Positions 42,282 through 51,664 of a stretch of DNA of 64,000 nt are shown in pieces. Source of the DNA: CAZMNY01 sp964567745. GTDB lineage: Bacteria; Planctomycetota; Planctomycetia; Pirellulales; Pirellulaceae. Positions within the stretch are counted from its first letter, which is position 1, and every line of letters starts with the position of its first letter. The notes under the pieces are model-generated. The model was not told the origin of the DNA. It saw nothing but the letters and a program-made list of their open reading frames with translations, and did no database searches. The stretch lies in NCBI GenBank assembly GCA_964567745.1, contig CAZMNY010000030.1, positions 39,002-103,001 on the forward strand, read 5' to 3'. The position numbers and the translations under genes are program-made.

Positions 42282-44162
42282 CTAATTGCTTGGCTTGTCC
42301 TGTGCCTTATCCAAATGCGATTGAAACTCTTTGACTTTTTTGACGATCTGAAATGAGTAGGGTTCGAGCTCAGCGGCCTTGGCTTGGTACTTGACGGCCT
42401 CTTTGTAATTCTTCGCCGCGGCGTAGCAATGGGCAAGGGTATCCAGGTAGGCGGCCGTGTTGGGCCGCAGTTCCAGCGAGCGATGGCTTGCGGCTGTGGC
42501 TTCCTTGAGGTCGCCGCCGGTATTCGACGCCAGCCACGCCAACTGATTGTTGACTCCGGCCATCGCGTTATTGATATCGTTTCGAGTCGACTCGTTCGGC
42601 GCCTTCATCTCATAATTCTTGAGCTGGCGAATTTGATTGCGAGCGTCTCGGAGATACGACTCGATATGCGTCGCCGTTTGCTTCTTGAACTGGTCATCCG
42701 CGTTGCGTGCGTGATGCATGGCGATGAGAAGGTCTGCGTCGTCGGGCGTGCGGTTTGGTTCGGCACCCGCTCCCTTCTGCAGATGTTCGATCTCTTTGTC
42801 GTACTCTTTCTTCTCGCGGAAATGCCGAGAGTAGAACAAATGCATGCGAGTTTTCACTCCGGGCGCCGAGCGATTTAGAGGCGGTTGTCCAATCCGCTCG
42901 CTGACGTCCTCGTTCCCTTGATCGATCATCTTCACCACAGGCGCGAGCGATTCAGCGGCCAGCAGTTCGCGTTCGTAGTCGTGGTGAATTTCTGACAGCA
43001 TCAGCCGCGCCCGCAAATGATGCAGCGAGTCGTTGTCCGTTCGCTCCACGACTCCATTCAATTCGCGCAGGGACCAATCCATCAACGTGCGCTGCTGCAA
43101 CTCAACGGCGGCCTCGATGTGCGATTCGAACTGATCGGGTTGCGACTTGAGCGCTGCCAGCGCCGTCGCTTCCGCTCGTTCGGTCATGCCCTGCCGCATC
43201 AGGCTCTCGGCCAGCCGATATCTGAGCGCGACGAAACGTTCGAGGTGTTGCGGATACATCTCCATCAGCTTGTCGATCACTCCGAAAAGCTCACGCTCCA
43301 TCAGCCAGTCGATGGTGTCGAGCAAGGTGTCCCGACGGGCGCGAACGAGCTTGAGCATTCGGAGGGCCTGCCGAGTCGCTTGGTCACGCTGGCCGACTTG
43401 AATCAAGACATCGGTTTGCAGCTGAATGAGGCGGCGAACCTGCATGTCGTTCGTCTCATCGGGCAAACGATCGCGACGCTGGAGGGCTTGGGCGACAATC
43501 TTGTCCCAGGCGTCGACCGATTTTCCCGGGTCCTTCAGCGTGGTCGCCAACGCTCGCAGCCAATCGCTCGCCTCGCGCCGGCTGACGCCTAGCTCGTGCG
43601 TGATCAATGCGGCTCGCGCTTCCCTTTGCGCTATGTCTGTTGGCATCGGCATCTCAGCCACCAGCAACGCGGCGCGTTTTGACAAGGTGGGCGAGGCGTC
43701 GAATCGAGCGACGCGGCAGAGTGCGGGCACGCCGGCAGCGTCGATCAGCGCGGCGAGCCGATCGAGCATCCGGCTCCTCGCCGCTTCCGTGCTCGAACCA
43801 TATCGCTCCAACACGCGAAGCACTTCGGCCGGATCGCCGGGCCTCGGCCAACGGACTTGGATTAATCGCACAAGATATTGAGCGCGTCGCGCGATTTCGA
43901 TGTCGTTGTGATCCTGAGCTCGACGAAGCGCGTCGAAAGCAACGGGACCAATCCGCCTCAACTCGACCTGCGCTTGCTCGCGGGCGGCAAAGCTGTCGGC
44001 GCCCATCTGCTCGATCAGTTTTTCGATGCGAGGCTGGAGCTTCTCGAAACTCTCTTCCTGCGCACAGAGTGTCGATCTGGAACTGATCTGTCCAAGGGAG
44101 ATGGCAATGGAAGCGGCAACCAAAATCGTCGCGCTTAGGCGACATCTTGCGACGGATTGCAT
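42282..44162 (-). CDS. Exported protein with HEAT-like and TPR-like repeats
   Basis: 626 residues. Signal peptide near 1-35 (ATILVAASIAISLGQ). About 40-110 reads like a HEAT/armadillo pair (MGADSFAAREQAQVELRRIG, typical of planctomycete proteins). From about 270 to the end helical pairs recall TPRs (AEATALAALKSQPDQFES; TAAYLDTLAHCYAAAKNYKEAVKY). No catalytic motif. It presumably scaffolds envelope complexes. The response regulator lies 61 bp upstream on the same strand, perhaps cotranscribed. Confidence 0.78.
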   Translation of the reverse strand: MQSVARCRLSATILVAASIAISLGQISSRSTLCAQEESFEKLQPRIEKLIEQMGADSFAAREQAQVELRRIGPVAFDALRRAQDHNDIEIARRAQYLVRLIQVRWPRPGDPAEVLRVLERYGSSTEAARSRMLDRLAALIDAAGVPALCRVARFDASPTLSKRAALLVAEMPMPTDIAQREARAALITHELGVSRREASDWLRALATTLKDPGKSVDAWDKIVAQALQRRDRLPDETNDMQVRRLIQLQTDVLIQVGQRDQATRQALRMLKLVRARRDTLLDTIDWLMERELFGVIDKLMEMYPQHLERFVALRYRLAESLMRQGMTERAEATALAALKSQPDQFESHIEAAVELQQRTLMDWSLRELNGVVERTDNDSLHHLRARLMLSEIHHDYERELLAAESLAPVVKMIDQGNEDVSERIGQPPLNRSAPGVKTRMHLFYSRHFREKKEYDKEIEHLQKGAGAEPNRTPDDADLLIAMHHARNADDQFKKQTATHIESYLRDARNQIRQLKNYEMKAPNESTRNDINNAMAGVNNQLAWLASNTGGDLKEATAASHRSLELRPNTAAYLDTLAHCYAAAKNYKEAVKYQAKAAELEPYSFQIVKKVKEFQSHLDKAQDKPSN

Positions 44163-44223
44163 AACACCTTATCCCTCATTCAGGTTGGGTGGCCTAATCG
44201 CCGCCGCTCGGCCCGTTGTCCGA

Positions 44224-44736
44224 TCAGCCTTCTTGTTCGCCGCCGTTGTCCTCGTCACCGTCGTCTTCGTCGCCGTCGGTTGGCTGATCATCGGGCACCG
44301 GATTTTCGTCGTCTTCCATACCCTGAATATAGCGTCTCAAGCGGTCGTTCTCATCGGTAAGGCCCTTCAGCTGCAGCATGTTCTCCACTCGCTTCACCAA
44401 CTCAACTCGGTTGACAGGCTTGGAGAGGAAGTCGTCGGTGCAGGCATCGACGGCTCTTTCGATGTCGCCAACCTCGTCAAGCGCCGTGACCATGAGAATC
44501 ATGATGGAGTTCGTAGCTGGGTCGCTCTTGAGCTGCTTGCAGACTTCGAATCCGCTGAGCCTCGGCATCATCACGTCCAACAAGATCAAGTCCGGTTTGT
44601 TGGCGGCGACTTTGTCCAGCGCATCTTGCCCATCGATTGCGAATTCGATGTCGCAATCGACACCCTCGAGATAGGCATCGAGCAATTCGCAATTGGCCGG
44701 GTTGTCATCAGCGATCAGAATTCGGTTCGTTGACAT
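44224..44736 (-). CDS. Stand-alone response regulator receiver with acidic tail
   Basis: 170 residues: receiver domain 1-125 with acidic pair in LIADDNPAN, phospho-Asp in LILLDVMMPRLSGFE (near 53), Thr/Ala in LMVTALD and Lys in LSKPVNRVEL. There is no output domain; after about 130 comes a 40-residue tail rich in Asp, Glu and Gly (DGDEDDGDEDNGGEQEG). A CheY/PleD-type single-domain regulator that must act by protein contact. The cognate kinase is not in the window. Confidence 0.93.
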   Translation of the reverse strand: MSTNRILIADDNPANCELLDAYLEGVDCDIEFAIDGQDALDKVAANKPDLILLDVMMPRLSGFEVCKQLKSDPATNSIMILMVTALDEVGDIERAVDACTDDFLSKPVNRVELVKRVENMLQLKGLTDENDRLRRYIQGMEDDENPVPDDQPTDGDEDDGDEDNGGEQEG

Positions 44737-44896
44737 TGCTTCTCAAAAAGAAATGGGGCGCTCACAGGATACTAATCAGAGCTGTCTGGCTTCGCGCGTG
44801 CGGAGGCCGGAATTATTGCAGATTCAGCGGATTACAAGAAGCGAAAGAAACGTGCCATTGCCTGGGCTTCTCGAGGCTTCTTGGCAGCCTTCGGGG

Positions 44897-46156
44897 TCAA
44901 ATTGCGTAGTTGAGTCCGCCCGCGGCCGGCGTGGGAAAGTCTTTACACATCTCGCGGACCGCGTCTCGGACTCGCGTCGTGCAGCTCGGATCTTCGTGAT
45001 TCTGGAGTGCGTCGAGCATCCAAGCGGCGACCTTCTTCATCTCTTCGGTCCCCATGCCTCGGGACGTCAATGCGGGCGCTCCAATTCGAATCCCCGATGG
45101 GTCCATCGGTTTACGCTCGTCGAACGGGATCATGTTCTTATTGACCGTGATGCCGCATTGATCGAGTACTTCTTCGGCGAGCTTGCCTCCGATATTTAGA
45201 GGAGTTACATCGACGAGCGCCAAATGGTTGTCCGTCCCGCCGCTTATCACTCGAGCGCCGCCGGCCGCCAGCGACTCTGCCAGCACTCGGGCGTTGTCGA
45301 GCGTTTGTTGCATGGCGATCTTGAATTCAGGCCGCAGGGCTTCGCCAAAACAGACTGCTTTGCCGGCGATCACATGCATCAACGGTCCGCCTTGGAGGCC
45401 GGGGAAGACGCTGCGATTGAGATCTTTTGCGTACTCCTTTTTGCAGAGCACCATTCCCGATCGAGGTCCGCGAAGCGTTTTGTGAACGGTCGTGCCAACA
45501 AAGTCGGCGACGGGAACGGGGTCGTCGTGCAATCCAGCGGCGACCAAACCGGCATAGTGGGCCATGTCGACAAAGAGCTTGGCACCGACCTCGTTGGCAA
45601 TCTCGGCGAACTGACCGTGCGGAATTTCACGCGGATACGCGCTGGCACCGGCGACGATCATCTTTGGTTTGTGCTCGCGAGCTAACTGGGCGACCTGGTC
45701 AAAGTCGATTCGATGGGTATCGGGCGTGACGCCGTAGCTGTGAAAATTGTAGAGCTTGCCCGAGCAATTCAGACGCATGCCATGAGTCAGGTGTCCGCCG
45801 TGGGCCAGGTCGAGTCCCAGCACGCAATCGCCTGGCTCAAGCGCCGTCATGTAGATGGCTTGGTTGGCTTGCGATCCCGAATGCGGTTGTACGTTGGCGT
45901 GCTCGGCGCCGAACAGCTGCTTGGCTCGGTCCTGGGCGATCCTCTCAATCACATCGACGTGTTCGCAGCCGCCATAGTACCGCCGCCCAGGATATCCCTC
46001 GGCGTACTTGTTCGTCAGCACGCTTCCCATCGTTTCCATCACGGCGGGACTCGTATAATTCTCACTCGCGATCATCTCCAGCCCCTCTTCCTGCCGCCTG
46101 ACCTCATCTTGAATCGCTTGGAAGATTTCGGGATCCTGGTGCTCGAGCTGACTCAT
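44897..46156 (-). CDS. glyA: Serine hydroxymethyltransferase
   Basis: 419 residues from ATG 46156 (MSQLEHQDPEIFQAIQDEV), matching the family; the frame is open 75 codons further without similarity. Converts serine and tetrahydrofolate to glycine and 5,10-methylene-THF. Motifs: LEMIASENYTSPAVMETMGS, KYAEGYPGRRYYGGCEHVD, HSGSQANQAIY, the PLP-lysine block FVGTTVHKTLRGPRSGMV, and GTDNHLALVD. Single cytoplasmic enzyme, own transcription unit. No glycine riboswitch is seen in its leader. Confidence 0.97.
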   Translation of the reverse strand: MSQLEHQDPEIFQAIQDEVRRQEEGLEMIASENYTSPAVMETMGSVLTNKYAEGYPGRRYYGGCEHVDVIERIAQDRAKQLFGAEHANVQPHSGSQANQAIYMTALEPGDCVLGLDLAHGGHLTHGMRLNCSGKLYNFHSYGVTPDTHRIDFDQVAQLAREHKPKMIVAGASAYPREIPHGQFAEIANEVGAKLFVDMAHYAGLVAAGLHDDPVPVADFVGTTVHKTLRGPRSGMVLCKKEYAKDLNRSVFPGLQGGPLMHVIAGKAVCFGEALRPEFKIAMQQTLDNARVLAESLAAGGARVISGGTDNHLALVDVTPLNIGGKLAEEVLDQCGITVNKNMIPFDERKPMDPSGIRIGAPALTSRGMGTEEMKKVAAWMLDALQNHEDPSCTTRVRDAVREMCKDFPTPAAGGLNYAI

Positions 46157-46400
46157 CGAATTCGCTTTCCCTGTTAGGGTGTTGGGGAGAAATGGGAAGA
46201 CGCGCGTCCGCCGTTTTGTGCTTGCCAATTGGGATCCTGCACGCTGATGCCTGGCGACTGGTATTCCACGCCGATGCCGTATTCGCGCCGATGGCGTGAC
46301 GCGAGCCTTCGCCGCGCCGAAACGAGGAATTCGAAGTTGTGGAGCACTCGGACCTGTGCATTGTTTCGCTGGGACCGGCAACCGTCAATTGGACCGACGC

Positions 46401-46802
46401 ATGAATCAAGAACCAAACCGGCAAGAACCGTTCAACGACAGCGCCGTCACGGTGGAGCGGCTGAGGTCGATGGTCGCGGAATTCGTCGACGCCCGCGACT
46501 GGCGCCAGTTTCATTCACCCAAAAACCTGACGATGGCGCTTGCCATTGAGGCGGCGGAGTTGATGGAGCATTTCCAGTGGGTCACGCCTCAGGCGTCTCG
46601 GGAAATTGCTGACGATGCCGAGAAACTGGCGGCCGTCGGGGAGGAAATGGCGGATGTGCTTTGCTATCTCCTGGCCATCGCCAACGAACTCGATCTGGAC
46701 ATCTCGTCCACGATGGCGGCGAAAATGAAGAAAAACATTCTCAAGTATCCCGCTGAGGAATTCCGCGGTCGCTACGGGCCGGAGGATCCTGGACAAGAAT
46801 AG
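46401..46802 (+). CDS. MazG-like nucleotide pyrophosphohydrolase
   Basis: 133 residues from ATG 46401 (MNQEPNRQEPFNDSAVTVER). The MazG/all-alpha NTP-PPase helices are clear: FHSPKNLTMALAIEAAELMEHFQW with ExxxE metal ligands, and EEMADVLCYLLAIANELDLD with ExxxD. It resembles the short dCTP-pyrophosphatase-like group rather than full MazG. Predicted to hydrolyse non-canonical or excess NTPs. It runs divergently from glyA; no promoter was recognised in the 244-bp gap. Confidence 0.88.
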   Translation: MNQEPNRQEPFNDSAVTVERLRSMVAEFVDARDWRQFHSPKNLTMALAIEAAELMEHFQWVTPQASREIADDAEKLAAVGEEMADVLCYLLAIANELDLDISSTMAAKMKKNILKYPAEEFRGRYGPEDPGQE

Positions 46803-47104
46803 CCGTCGCTCGGCGCGCTGGTGGGAGCTGAGCCAAGAGAGCAGGATCGGCCCTTCTTCAACAGTGTTTGGCGGGCATTCCGCCCTCAATTCAGGTCGCC
46901 CTACCTAAGGCTTGGGCTACTTTCGCGTCGATTTGGATTCGTAACCCAGCGGAATGATTTGGGTTAGGATGGAGCCGCCCTGTTCGGGGCGCGAACCTTT
47001 GATTCGTATGGCCAGCCGCTGATTCTCGGGCGGATGAGGAGCAGGATTCTCCGCCTACGAACATGGACCGACGACATCGATAAAACGCTACGGGAGCATT
47101 TTTC
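46803..47104. other. Gene-free region before the Hsp70 remnant
   Basis: No gene is supported. TAACCCA (46942-46948) pairs with TGGGTTA (46960-46966), a 7-bp hairpin in a stretch of dispersed-repeat character. Nothing else is recognised. Confidence 0.45.
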
Positions 47105-48297
47105 ATGGCTGCTAATTCCGGCGCCCTTGTCGGCATCGACTTGGGCACCACCTCTGTCAGTGATTGCGCATTTGGATTCGAAGGGCGTCGCAACGACGAT
47201 CCCCAATCGCGACGGTGATCCACTGAGGCAAAGCGCCGTCTACCTGGACGGCGAAAACGCGATCGTGGGTAAAGCCGCCAAAGCGGCCGCCGCCCACAAC
47301 CCGGAACGTGTCGCCACATTGATCAAGAGATCGATGGGCGATCCGCTCTTTGCGCGCGCAGTGGACGGTCGCCAGTTTCGACCAGAAACTCTGTCGGCCA
47401 TCATTCTGCGCAAGCTCAAGCAGGACGCCGAGCGTCGGATAGGGCCGGTCACGAAGGCCGTGTTGACCGTTCCCGCTTTTTTTGACGACACGCGCCGTAA
47501 GGCAACCGAGGATGCCGGTCGCATCGCCGGACTCGAAGTGCTCGATATCATCAATGAGCCGACCTCGGCGGCCATCGCCTACTGCTTGGAAGGTCGACTC
47601 AACCCAAGCAATCCAGGTGTGCTTCCCAACTTCAGCGATGGCGAAATCAACACGTTGGTCTACGACTTGGGCGGAGGCACTTTCGACGTCACGCTGGTGA
47701 GACTCGCTGAAAAACGGTTCGAGACTGTTGCCACCGATGGCGAGGTGCAGTTGGGAGGCAAGGATTGGGACGATGTGATCATCCAGCCCATCGCCGCTCT
47801 CTTCCAGAAAGAACACAGCGTTAATCCGAGTGACGGCGAGTCGGGCGAGATGTGGCGGGAGTCGGTTTCCACGTTGGCCGAATCGACGAAGAAGCTGCTG
47901 AGTGAATTCTCACAGCTTGGGAGTGCAGACTTACGACCGCAAGAAAAAGATCGCCAAATCGGCGGTTCTGATTCCGAAGAACACGACATTGCCACATGCG
48001 AGCAGCAAAGTGTTTCGGCTGAACGAAGCGGTCCGCACGGCCATTCGCGTCAAAGTGCTTGAGGGTGAGGCACCTGAGGCTCGCGCGAACATCCCGATCG
48101 GCGAGTGCCGAGTTAGCGAATTGTCGTCGAACCTGCCGCTCGGCTCCCCGATTCAAGTTAGATTGAGCTACGGGGCGAGGGCGGCCTACCTCAACGTAGC
48201 CTACGGGCAACGCCCTAGGATTGATGCTGCGGACTCGGATTTGACGCGCGGAAGTCCGGGAGAGGCTGACGCGCGGTTCGAGAAAGCTCCCAGTTAG
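47105..48297 (+). pseudogene. Hsp70-family chaperone remnant: frameshift plus internal deletion
   Basis: From ATG 47105 the product reads MAANSGALVGIDLGTTS, the Hsp70 phosphate-1 motif. Deleting the G at 47156 would let it pass into the next frame, which gives SVIAHLDSKG and continues with VLTVPAFFDD, EPTSAAIAYCLEG, YDLGGGTFDVTLV and STKKLLSEF to about 47900. There the Hsp70 order jumps: a third frame starting VNSHSLGVQTYD continues with substrate-domain text (VLIPKNTTLPHASSKVFRL, VKVLEGEAPEARANIPIGE). About 100 or more residues of the nucleotide domain are missing at the junction, and the end after SYGARAAYL is unlike Hsp70. No functional ATPase can be made. Both lesions are visible in the sequence. 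Confidence 0.8.
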
Positions 48298-48435
48298 GCA
48301 ATGGTGTCGACGCGACTTGGAACCGATCGACCTTCGGCTGGAAGGCTGGAAGCCACAGATACAACTGAGTTGGTCGGCAAGTGCATGTCGTGCCCTTCTT
48401 TGGTTTTCATATGCGTCTCGCACTGCGCGCTTCGG

Positions 48436-48479
48436 CCTCTCCCCAGCCCTCACGCGGCGGGGCGCGTCGAGGGGAGAGG
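48436..48479. repeat. Inverted repeat CCTCTCCCC / GGGGAGAGG
   Basis: Nine-base perfect arms (48436-48444 and 48471-48479) with a 26-base loop, between the Hsp70 remnant and the convergent enolase-superfamily gene. The C-rich arm resembles the repeat near 38920. Possible bidirectional terminator. Confidence 0.5.
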
Positions 48480-48527
48480 TGGCTTGGCGTTTTAGCCTCG
48501 TGCCGAACACAAGCGGCTCGGACCTCG

Positions 48528-49880
48528 CTAACGCGTCGGGTTGGTGACTGGTTTCTTTCGTGCGGCTTGATAGAGTTCGCGCCACTCTGTCGATCCATCG
48601 TCGGGCACGAGCCGCGTGTTGGCGCCACGCTTGTAGAACGGCATTTGGCCGTGTTGACCGGCAGTCAGCATGTAATTGACTCGGCCATTGCTGCCGATGT
48701 AGAGCCTGTCTCCGTCGGGCCACGAGACCTCGAGCAGCCGTTGCGGCTCGGGCCGTGACTTCGGTTTCTCAACTCGATATTTCGCCACGGCATCCCAATC
48801 GATTTCATGGCCAAGCCCCGGACCGCTGGGCACATCCGCGTACCCGTTGGTCACTCGAATGGGATCTTTGAGAAGCTGGTGCTCATAGAGCTGGTGACAG
48901 TTGACGGCGGGCCAACGGGCGTGGGTCAAGACCGCGCCGAAGTGAAGCGAGTACGCTGCGGTGATTCCTGTTCCGACAAGCTGAAGCCAGAACGGCATGT
49001 CGCCGGCCGCCGCCAGGGCGCCGCTTCGCATCAAAGCACTCGCTCCGCGCCCGATCACAAAACCGTCGCACACGCCGTAACGGATTACATCCTTCGGCGC
49101 AGGCGTGCCGTAATGCATGGCGATCTTCACACGCGTCGCCGCTCTGATCTTCTTATTGCCGGGAATGTCGCGCTGCGGAATCGGCGATTCGTAAATATCG
49201 ACTTGAGGGTGCTCGGCGAGGTCCTTGAGAATTGGGATCGCCTGATCCGCCGTCAACAGCGTGTCGTTGAAGTCCATGTCAATCTTGAACTCGGGCGGCA
49301 CGTCCGCTGCGGCCAGTTCGAGTTGATTCCAGATGTCATACCAAGGCCTACCTTTTGTTTTGTAGGCCATGTAGCCTTGCCGATACGCCTCATTGCATTC
49401 CGAGGCCATGTCTTCGGCCGACGTATCGATGTTCCACCACGAGAGTGGCGTGCGGTCGTAAACCTGACGACCGAGCAAGGCGTGAACAGGAGCGTCAAGC
49501 GTCTTTGCGACCGCGTCGAACAGAGCCATCTGCAGTCCGGCGCCCAGCGTATCGTCCCACATCAACTTGGCCGCGTTGCCGCCCTGAACTCGAGCAACAT
49601 CGGAGTCCTTTGTCGCTCGCCACGTGTAATAAAGAAGCGTCTCGCCGTGCCCGACAACTCCGGAACTCAAGTGCACGGAGAAGATCTCGGAGTAACGCCA
49701 ATGAGGCAATTCGCGGGCCATGTTGCGGCCAGGCGTTTCGCGGTACGGCACCTTGACCGTCGTCCGCTCGACTTTCGTGATTCGCACGTCGCGAGCCCGA
49801 GCTTGCGCGCGCGGAGCAAGACTGCCAACGAGTCCAGCCGAAGCGGCTGCGCCAATGAAGAGTCGTCGATCCATTTGCAT
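48528..49880 (-). CDS. Tat-exported enolase-superfamily protein
   Basis: 450 residues from ATG 49880 (MQMDRRLFIGAAASAGLVGS, a Tat-like RRLF signal with GGGA upstream; ATG 49874 also possible). Enolase-fold parts: capping domain VRITKVERTTVKVPYRETPG, KTKGRPWYDIW (KxK), IDMDFNDTL (Asp), DIYESPIPQRDIPGNKK (Glu), then a degraded region before GFVIGRGASALMRSG and GPGLGHEIDW. The third metal site reads IAMHYGTP, not the usual Asp/Glu, so catalysis of the standard kind is doubtful. Export of an enolase-superfamily protein is itself unusual but common in planctomycetes. Confidence 0.8.
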   Translation of the reverse strand: MQMDRRLFIGAAASAGLVGSLAPRAQARARDVRITKVERTTVKVPYRETPGRNMARELPHWRYSEIFSVHLSSGVVGHGETLLYYTWRATKDSDVARVQGGNAAKLMWDDTLGAGLQMALFDAVAKTLDAPVHALLGRQVYDRTPLSWWNIDTSAEDMASECNEAYRQGYMAYKTKGRPWYDIWNQLELAAADVPPEFKIDMDFNDTLLTADQAIPILKDLAEHPQVDIYESPIPQRDIPGNKKIRAATRVKIAMHYGTPAPKDVIRYGVCDGFVIGRGASALMRSGALAAAGDMPFWLQLVGTGITAAYSLHFGAVLTHARWPAVNCHQLYEHQLLKDPIRVTNGYADVPSGPGLGHEIDWDAVAKYRVEKPKSRPEPQRLLEVSWPDGDRLYIGSNGRVNYMLTAGQHGQMPFYKRGANTRLVPDDGSTEWRELYQAARKKPVTNPTR

Positions 49881-50094
49881 TGTTTCCCACTTCGCCAACA
49901 ATAGAACCGGTGCCACTGTGCCAACCGGACTGTTGACTCGGAGCAAATTCCAGTCTCCAAGCTCGAAAACGCTTCGAGACAACGTACAATGGGAAGTATC
50001 TTCGCTGAGCTGAATCGGAAAATCAAATCAGAGGACGCGAAGTCAACGTGGTCGATTCGAGTCGAATACACTCCAAGCGAGGCGCGCAGCAATC

Positions 50095-50286
50095 ATGTCT
50101 GCTCAAGACGATCAAGTCATCCGAGATTTTTTGACTCAACGCGGCCACTCGTCGGACGAAATCGAGAAGATCCTCGTTCAGCTCGCTCAATACGAGAACG
50201 CGACTCTGCGAAAATCGGTTTTCGATTCGATCGATGCCGGAGGTTTTGACATCGACCGAATCATCAAAGAAACGCTCGGCGACTGA
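50095..50286 (+). CDS. Small conserved-looking protein, 63 residues
   Basis: Frame MSAQDDQVIRDFLTQRGHSS then DEIEKILVQLAQYENATLRK and SVFDSIDAGGFDIDRII. Helical, acidic, no Cys, no membrane segment. Composition and codon use look like its neighbours and the frame is clean with a stop at 50284-50286. I do not recognise the family. It runs divergently from the enolase-superfamily gene and convergently with the TIM-barrel gene. A GAGG lies 12 bases before the ATG. Confidence 0.55.
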   Translation: MSAQDDQVIRDFLTQRGHSSDEIEKILVQLAQYENATLRKSVFDSIDAGGFDIDRIIKETLGD

Positions 50287-50313
50287 TACGCCCTTCCGCC
50301 GTCTGATTCAACG

Positions 50314-50332
50314 AACGAGCAAGCGGCTCGTT
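50314..50332. repeat. AACGAGC palindrome, copy 4
   Basis: AACGAGCAAGCGGCTCGTT with a three-base larger loop, 28 bp after the stop of the small gene at 50286. The further 150 bp to 50488 hold the GTTGCCCC-GA-AGGGGaGCAAC hairpin (50390-50410) and no gene. Confidence 0.6.
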
Positions 50333-50488
50333 GATTTAGTCGCTCGCAATTAGCTTTTTACGCCGTGAGTCTTGACGGGCGGCTGCGCCGTTGCCCCGAA
50401 GGGGAGCAACATACCAGCCCAGGGGAAGTCTGTGAATATTTGGCGAGCCATTGACGCAACGGGAATCGCTTGCGATCTCAAAGAGCGC

Positions 50489-51457
50489 TCAGCTGAACTC
50501 TTTCGCCAACTCGGTGCGAACGTCGATCAGCATTTTCAAGGTCTGGCGGACGCCGCGGTCTTGGTCGCCGGGCCCCTCTGATTCGATGCCGACCCAGCCG
50601 CGGTAGCCGGACTTCAAGACGATCCTCATCATCTTGAGAAAATCGGTTTCACGTTTCCCGTCACCGTCGACAGAAACGAAGGGTCGTTTGGCGTCGAATC
50701 GGTGTGACTTGGCGCTAACGGCTTTGGCCATCGGCATCAATTCGCGAACGCCCTGGTAACGGTCGTACCACTCGCCTTTCCGGCGGTCGATTCCGAAGTT
50801 GCCGAAATCGGGCAGCGATCCACAGCGAGGATGATCGACGGCCTTAAGCACGGTGCTCAGCCACTTGCCATTTGACGAGAGCCCGCCGTGGTTTTCAACG
50901 ATCACATTGATTCCGTGCTTGTCGGCAAACAGAGTCAAATTGCGGAGTCCATCGACGGCCAGTTTCATTTGCTCAACGTAAGTCAGCTTGGCGGCACTGC
51001 GAGCATTGACACGAATCGAGTGGCATCCCAAAAACTTCGCGGCCTCGACCCACTTGTAGTGATTCTCAACCGCTTTCTGTCGCGACGACTTGTTGGGGTC
51101 CCCGAGATTGCCTTCACCGTCGATCATGATCAACAGGTTCTTTACATCGTGATCGCTCGCTCGCTTTTTCATTTCGGCCAGGTACGACATATCCTTGGCC
51201 TTGTCTTTGAAGAATTGATTGACATATTCCACGCCCTTGATGCCGTAGGAAGCCGTCTGCTTGGCGAAGTCGAGGTTGTCCAAATAGGGCTTCTCGCGTT
51301 TGAACAAGCGGCGATTCAACGACCATTGCGCCAGCGAAATTTTATAGAGCGGCTCTTTCGATTTTTCGTCCCCAAGCAACGAACTCGTGGCCGTCACTCC
51401 CGCCGCTGTGGCTCCACAGGCAAGTAACTCTCGGCGTGAAATATTGGACTGAAACAT
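50489..51457 (-). CDS. Tat-exported sugar-phosphate isomerase/epimerase-like TIM barrel
   Basis: 322 residues from ATG 51457 (MFQSNISRRELLACGATAAG), a Tat signal. TIM-barrel features of the AP-endonuclease-2/xylose-isomerase-like family: YKISLAQWSLNRRLFK, GIKGVEYVNQFF, LLIMIDGEGNLGD, HSIRVNARS, INVIVENHGGLSSNG (Glu ligand), SLPDFGNFG (Asp) and GWVGIESEGPG (Glu). Usually a two-metal isomerase of sugars or inositol derivatives; here exported. It is the second Tat-exported enzyme in this neighbourhood. It begins 207 bp from the divergent NHL gene end with no recognised control element. Confidence 0.85.
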   Translation of the reverse strand: MFQSNISRRELLACGATAAGVTATSSLLGDEKSKEPLYKISLAQWSLNRRLFKREKPYLDNLDFAKQTASYGIKGVEYVNQFFKDKAKDMSYLAEMKKRASDHDVKNLLIMIDGEGNLGDPNKSSRQKAVENHYKWVEAAKFLGCHSIRVNARSAAKLTYVEQMKLAVDGLRNLTLFADKHGINVIVENHGGLSSNGKWLSTVLKAVDHPRCGSLPDFGNFGIDRRKGEWYDRYQGVRELMPMAKAVSAKSHRFDAKRPFVSVDGDGKRETDFLKMMRIVLKSGYRGWVGIESEGPGDQDRGVRQTLKMLIDVRTELAKEFS

Positions 51458-51664
51458 TCGATGGCTCCGCTTGTTAAGTGAGTTTTCTTGGTCGGTATGA
51501 GATGGTCTCATTGAATTTCGAAGTTCGTGCTAACTCTGATTCTAACTTGAATTCGCGTCGCTGGAGGAAGCACGGTGCGTGCGAACTCTAGGAATTGCCG
51601 AACAATCGTGACTGGGACAGCGAGTTTTTTCCAGGCTTCAAACGCTTCAAGCTATAGAACGGTT

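Noticed and set aside
46157..46400. Glycine riboswitch before glyA
   Set aside because: I looked for the paired GGAGAG-type glycine aptamer and found none in the leader.
47034..48062. A single long frame as an intact Hsp70 gene
   Set aside because: Its beginning lacks the phosphate-1 motif, which lies in another frame, and the end departs from Hsp70; the gene is broken.
48807..49904. 365-codon plus frame across the exported enolase-superfamily gene
   Set aside because: Antisense shadow; the minus frame has the Tat signal and enolase-fold motifs.
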